Below, piece by piece: positions 4,898 to 6,593 of a stretch of 6,593 nt of DNA. Source of the stretch: Desulfofustis sp. GTDB taxonomy: Bacteria; Desulfobacterota; Desulfobulbia; Desulfobulbales; Desulfocapsaceae. The stretch covers positions 1 through 6,593 of the forward strand of contig JAUVWB010000088.1 of the NCBI GenBank assembly GCA_030604345.1, given 5' to 3'. How positions within the stretch are numbered: the first letter of the stretch is position 1; each line of letters starts with the position of its first letter. The notes beneath the pieces are model-generated. The model had not been told where the DNA came from, did no database searches, and saw only the letters and a program-made list of their open reading frames with translations. The translations under genes were made by a program, and so were the position numbers.

Positions 4898-6593
4898 CGC
4901 ACGGCTGGCCGTCGAGGCAGCGACGAACGGCATGAGCCAGCCGTTTCGGCCCTACCGGTTTTTGCAGGAAATGGATGCCGTTGGCCAGTACTCCCTGACG
5001 AACAATGGCGTTCTCAGTGTAACCGGACATGAAGAGGGTGCGTATTCCGGGGTGAATCTTACCGAGCATGGTCGATGTCTCCGGGCCGTTCAGCTCCGGC
5101 ATCACCACGTCGGTCAGCAGCAGGTCGATGCGTCCATGAAAGCGTCGTGCCGTATCCACCGCGGCTCGGCCGTTCCCCGCCTCGAGCACTGAATAGCCCA
5201 GATCGGACAGAATCTTGACGCAGAGAGCACGCAGTGCGTGGTCGTCTTCGACCAGAAGAATGGTTTCCTTGCCGTGCGGCAGAACTTCCGATTCCTCACC
5301 CGGATGAGGAGAAAGCTCGGTGGCTGTTCCCATGCAGCGGGGTAGCAGAATACTGAACGTTGACCCTTGCCCCGGTGCACTGGTGACTGAGATGAAGCCG
5401 TTGTTCTGCTTGATGATGCCGTAGACGGTGGAGAGCCCGAAACCGGTGCCGACGCCTTTGGGCTTGGTGGTGAAAAACGGCTCGAAGATCTGTTCCATGA
5501 TCTCGGGGGTCATGCCGGAACCGGTATCGCTGCAGCTGATCTGCACGTACTCCCCGGCCGCGACGGTGTAGCTCCCGTGGCGCGACTGTTCAGGGATCGA
5601 CCGGTTGCGGACCTCAATGGTCAAGGCCCCTGTCTCTCCCATAGCATCCCTGGCATTGACGACCAGATTGAAAATGACCTGCTCGAATTGGGATCGGTCC
5701 ATCTTGACGAACCAGAGGCCGCTGTCGGCCACAATGTGCAGGGCTATGGCCTCGCCCAACAAGCGGTGGAGCATCCGCTCAAGGGCCTGGACCTCGTGAT
5801 GGATGTTGAGCAGTTGCGGCTGAATGATTTGTTTTCTGCTGAAGCCGAGCAATTGCTGGGTGAGCCGGGCGGCGCGGTTGCCGGCCTCGTTGATCTGTTC
5901 GATCCTGATGCGATACGGGTCGTCCGCTGCCATCTCGAATAGACAGATATCCGAATAGCCGTTGATAATGCTTAGTATATTGTTGAAATCATGGGCTATT
6001 CCTCCTGCCAGGCGGCCGATGGCCTCCATCTTCTGGGATTGGTGGAGTTGATGTTCCAGCCGCTTGGCAGTGGTGTTGTCGTGTACCTTCGCCACCAGAC
6101 CGATGACCTTGTCGGTATCGCTGAAGACCGGGTAGTAGGTATAGCGAACATGGCGTTCTCCCGACCCGGGAAAGATTCGCCACCCTTCAAATTGGGTGAT
6201 GTTGCCGGCCAGCGCTTGATCGATATGGGGGGCCATGACCGAGTAGAACAACTCGTCGCCGACGATATCCCGTGCATACCGGTCAATCAGTTCCTGACGG
6301 GATCGGGCGTAAGCGGCGCAATAGGCATCGTTAACCGCCAGGTACTGCCCCTCGGGGCTGATGATGGCCAGCATGTCATCGACGGTTGAGGCCATGACCT
6401 CATAATGGCGTAGCCGCTCCTCGAAGTTGATACGATCGGTGATGTCTTCGGCGATACCGAGAATGCCGATGACTCGGGCTCGTTCATCATGGAGCGGCAG
6501 TTTGTTGGTCCTCAGCCAGATTCGCTGCCCGTCTGCTCGCTTTCTGGACTCGATGATGTTATGTTCGGGGCGGTCGTACTCGACAATGCGTTC
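4890..6593 (-). CDS. Hybrid sensor histidine kinase, PAS-PAS-HisKA-HATPase-REC (N-terminus outside window)
   Basis: The visible part is the C-terminal 567 residues of a hybrid two-component kinase. The frame is open to base 6593, and translating 6396-6593 gives the end of a PAS/PAC unit ('[18 protein letters not shown]', '[16 protein letters not shown]'), so the Met at 6395 is internal. In visible numbering, PAS1 is about 1-60 and PAS2 about 65-180. HisKA follows with phosphoacceptor H201 in '[20 protein letters not shown]'. The HATPase has the N-box '[11 protein letters not shown]' (N309, N313), G1 'DTGSGM' (356-361), '[11 protein letters not shown]' and G2 '[11 protein letters not shown]'. 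The C-terminal receiver is about 443-560 with acidic pair D450/D451, phosphoacceptor D495 ('[13 protein letters not shown]'), S523 and K545. All catalytic residues seen are intact. No transmembrane segment lies in the visible part, so this portion is cytosolic. The signal is unknown; PAS domains suggest redox, light or small-ligand sensing. Output must leave through a separate HPt/response regulator or by autoregulation by the fused REC. No partner gene is in the window. Confidence 0.95.
   Translation of the reverse strand, partial: ERIVEYDRPEHNIIESRKRADGQRIWLRTNKLPLHDERARVIGILGIAEDITDRINFEERLRHYEVMASTVDDMLAIISPEGQYLAVNDAYCAAYARSRQELIDRYARDIVGDELFYSVMAPHIDQALAGNITQFEGWRIFPGSGERHVRYTYYPVFSDTDKVIGLVAKVHDNTTAKRLEHQLHQSQKMEAIGRLAGGIAHDFNNILSIINGYSDICLFEMAADDPYRIRIEQINEAGNRAARLTQQLLGFSRKQIIQPQLLNIHHEVQALERMLHRLLGEAIALHIVADSGLWFVKMDRSQFEQVIFNLVVNARDAMGETGALTIEVRNRSIPEQSRHGSYTVAAGEYVQISCSDTGSGMTPEIMEQIFEPFFTTKPKGVGTGFGLSTVYGIIKQNNGFISVTSAPGQGSTFSILLPRCMGTATELSPHPGEESEVLPHGKETILLVEDDHALRALCVKILSDLGYSVLEAGNGRAAVDTARRFHGRIDLLLTDVVMPELNGPETSTMLGKIHPGIRTLFMSGYTENAIVRQGVLANGIHFLQKPVGPKRLAHAVRRCLDGQPCEK

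Noticed and set aside
4890..6395. Kinase starting at the ATG at 6395
   Set aside because: The same frame stays open to 6593 and encodes a clear PAS/PAC ending, so this Met is internal and the gene is cut by the window edge.
1..6593. Defence island, CRISPR, phage or transposon signatures
   Set aside because: No repeats with regular spacers, transposase, integrase, toxin-antitoxin or restriction genes are visible. Gene content is housekeeping, metabolic and signalling.

Overview
The window looks like an ordinary chromosomal segment of a moderately high-GC Gram-negative bacterium. The mix of genes suggests a Desulfobacterota/'deltaproteobacterial' anaerobe. The pointers are a large fused FAD/Fe-S 2-hydroxyacid dehydrogenase, a PAS-rich hybrid histidine kinase with an HDFNN H-box, and a small protein carrying repeated DRR motifs. 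This taxonomic guess is inference; no rRNA or other marker gene is present. I see no mobile element, CRISPR array, tRNA or rRNA.

Layout from left to right. Positions 1-762 (+) are the 3' part of recQ, with the Zn-binding, RQC and HRDC portions; the helicase core lies outside the window. Positions 830-3664 (-) hold a complete 944-residue dehydrogenase fusing a GlcD-like FAD half to a GlcF-like Fe-S/CCG half, convergent with recQ. Positions 3665-3886 are a 222-bp divergent intergenic region. It has a palindrome over a possible -10 of the dehydrogenase, competing GC-rich stem-loops, and a candidate promoter and strong Shine-Dalgarno for the next gene. Positions 3887-4189 (+) encode a 100-residue basic protein with five hexad repeats containing [DE]RR, of unknown function. 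Next come two overlapping hairpins, the second followed by a T-run (terminator). This runs directly into a well-spaced sigma70-type promoter for a CoA-pyrophosphatase-type NUDIX hydrolase (4281-4871, +). Positions 4890-6593 (-) are the 3' part of a PAS-PAS-HisKA-HATPase-REC hybrid kinase gene that runs off the right edge and converges on the NUDIX gene. A stem-loop containing both stop codons separates them.

The genes do not form an obvious pathway. They are mostly singly transcribed units in convergent or divergent arrangement: DNA repair (recQ), 2-hydroxyacid oxidation feeding electrons to the respiratory chain, nucleotide or cofactor housekeeping (NUDIX), and signal transduction (kinase). 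No convincing new multi-gene system is visible. The points most worth a second look are the hexad-repeat small protein, the possible leaderless start of the NUDIX gene, the Asp-for-Cys substitution in the second Fe-S motif of the dehydrogenase, and the compact terminator/promoter architecture at 4200-4300.
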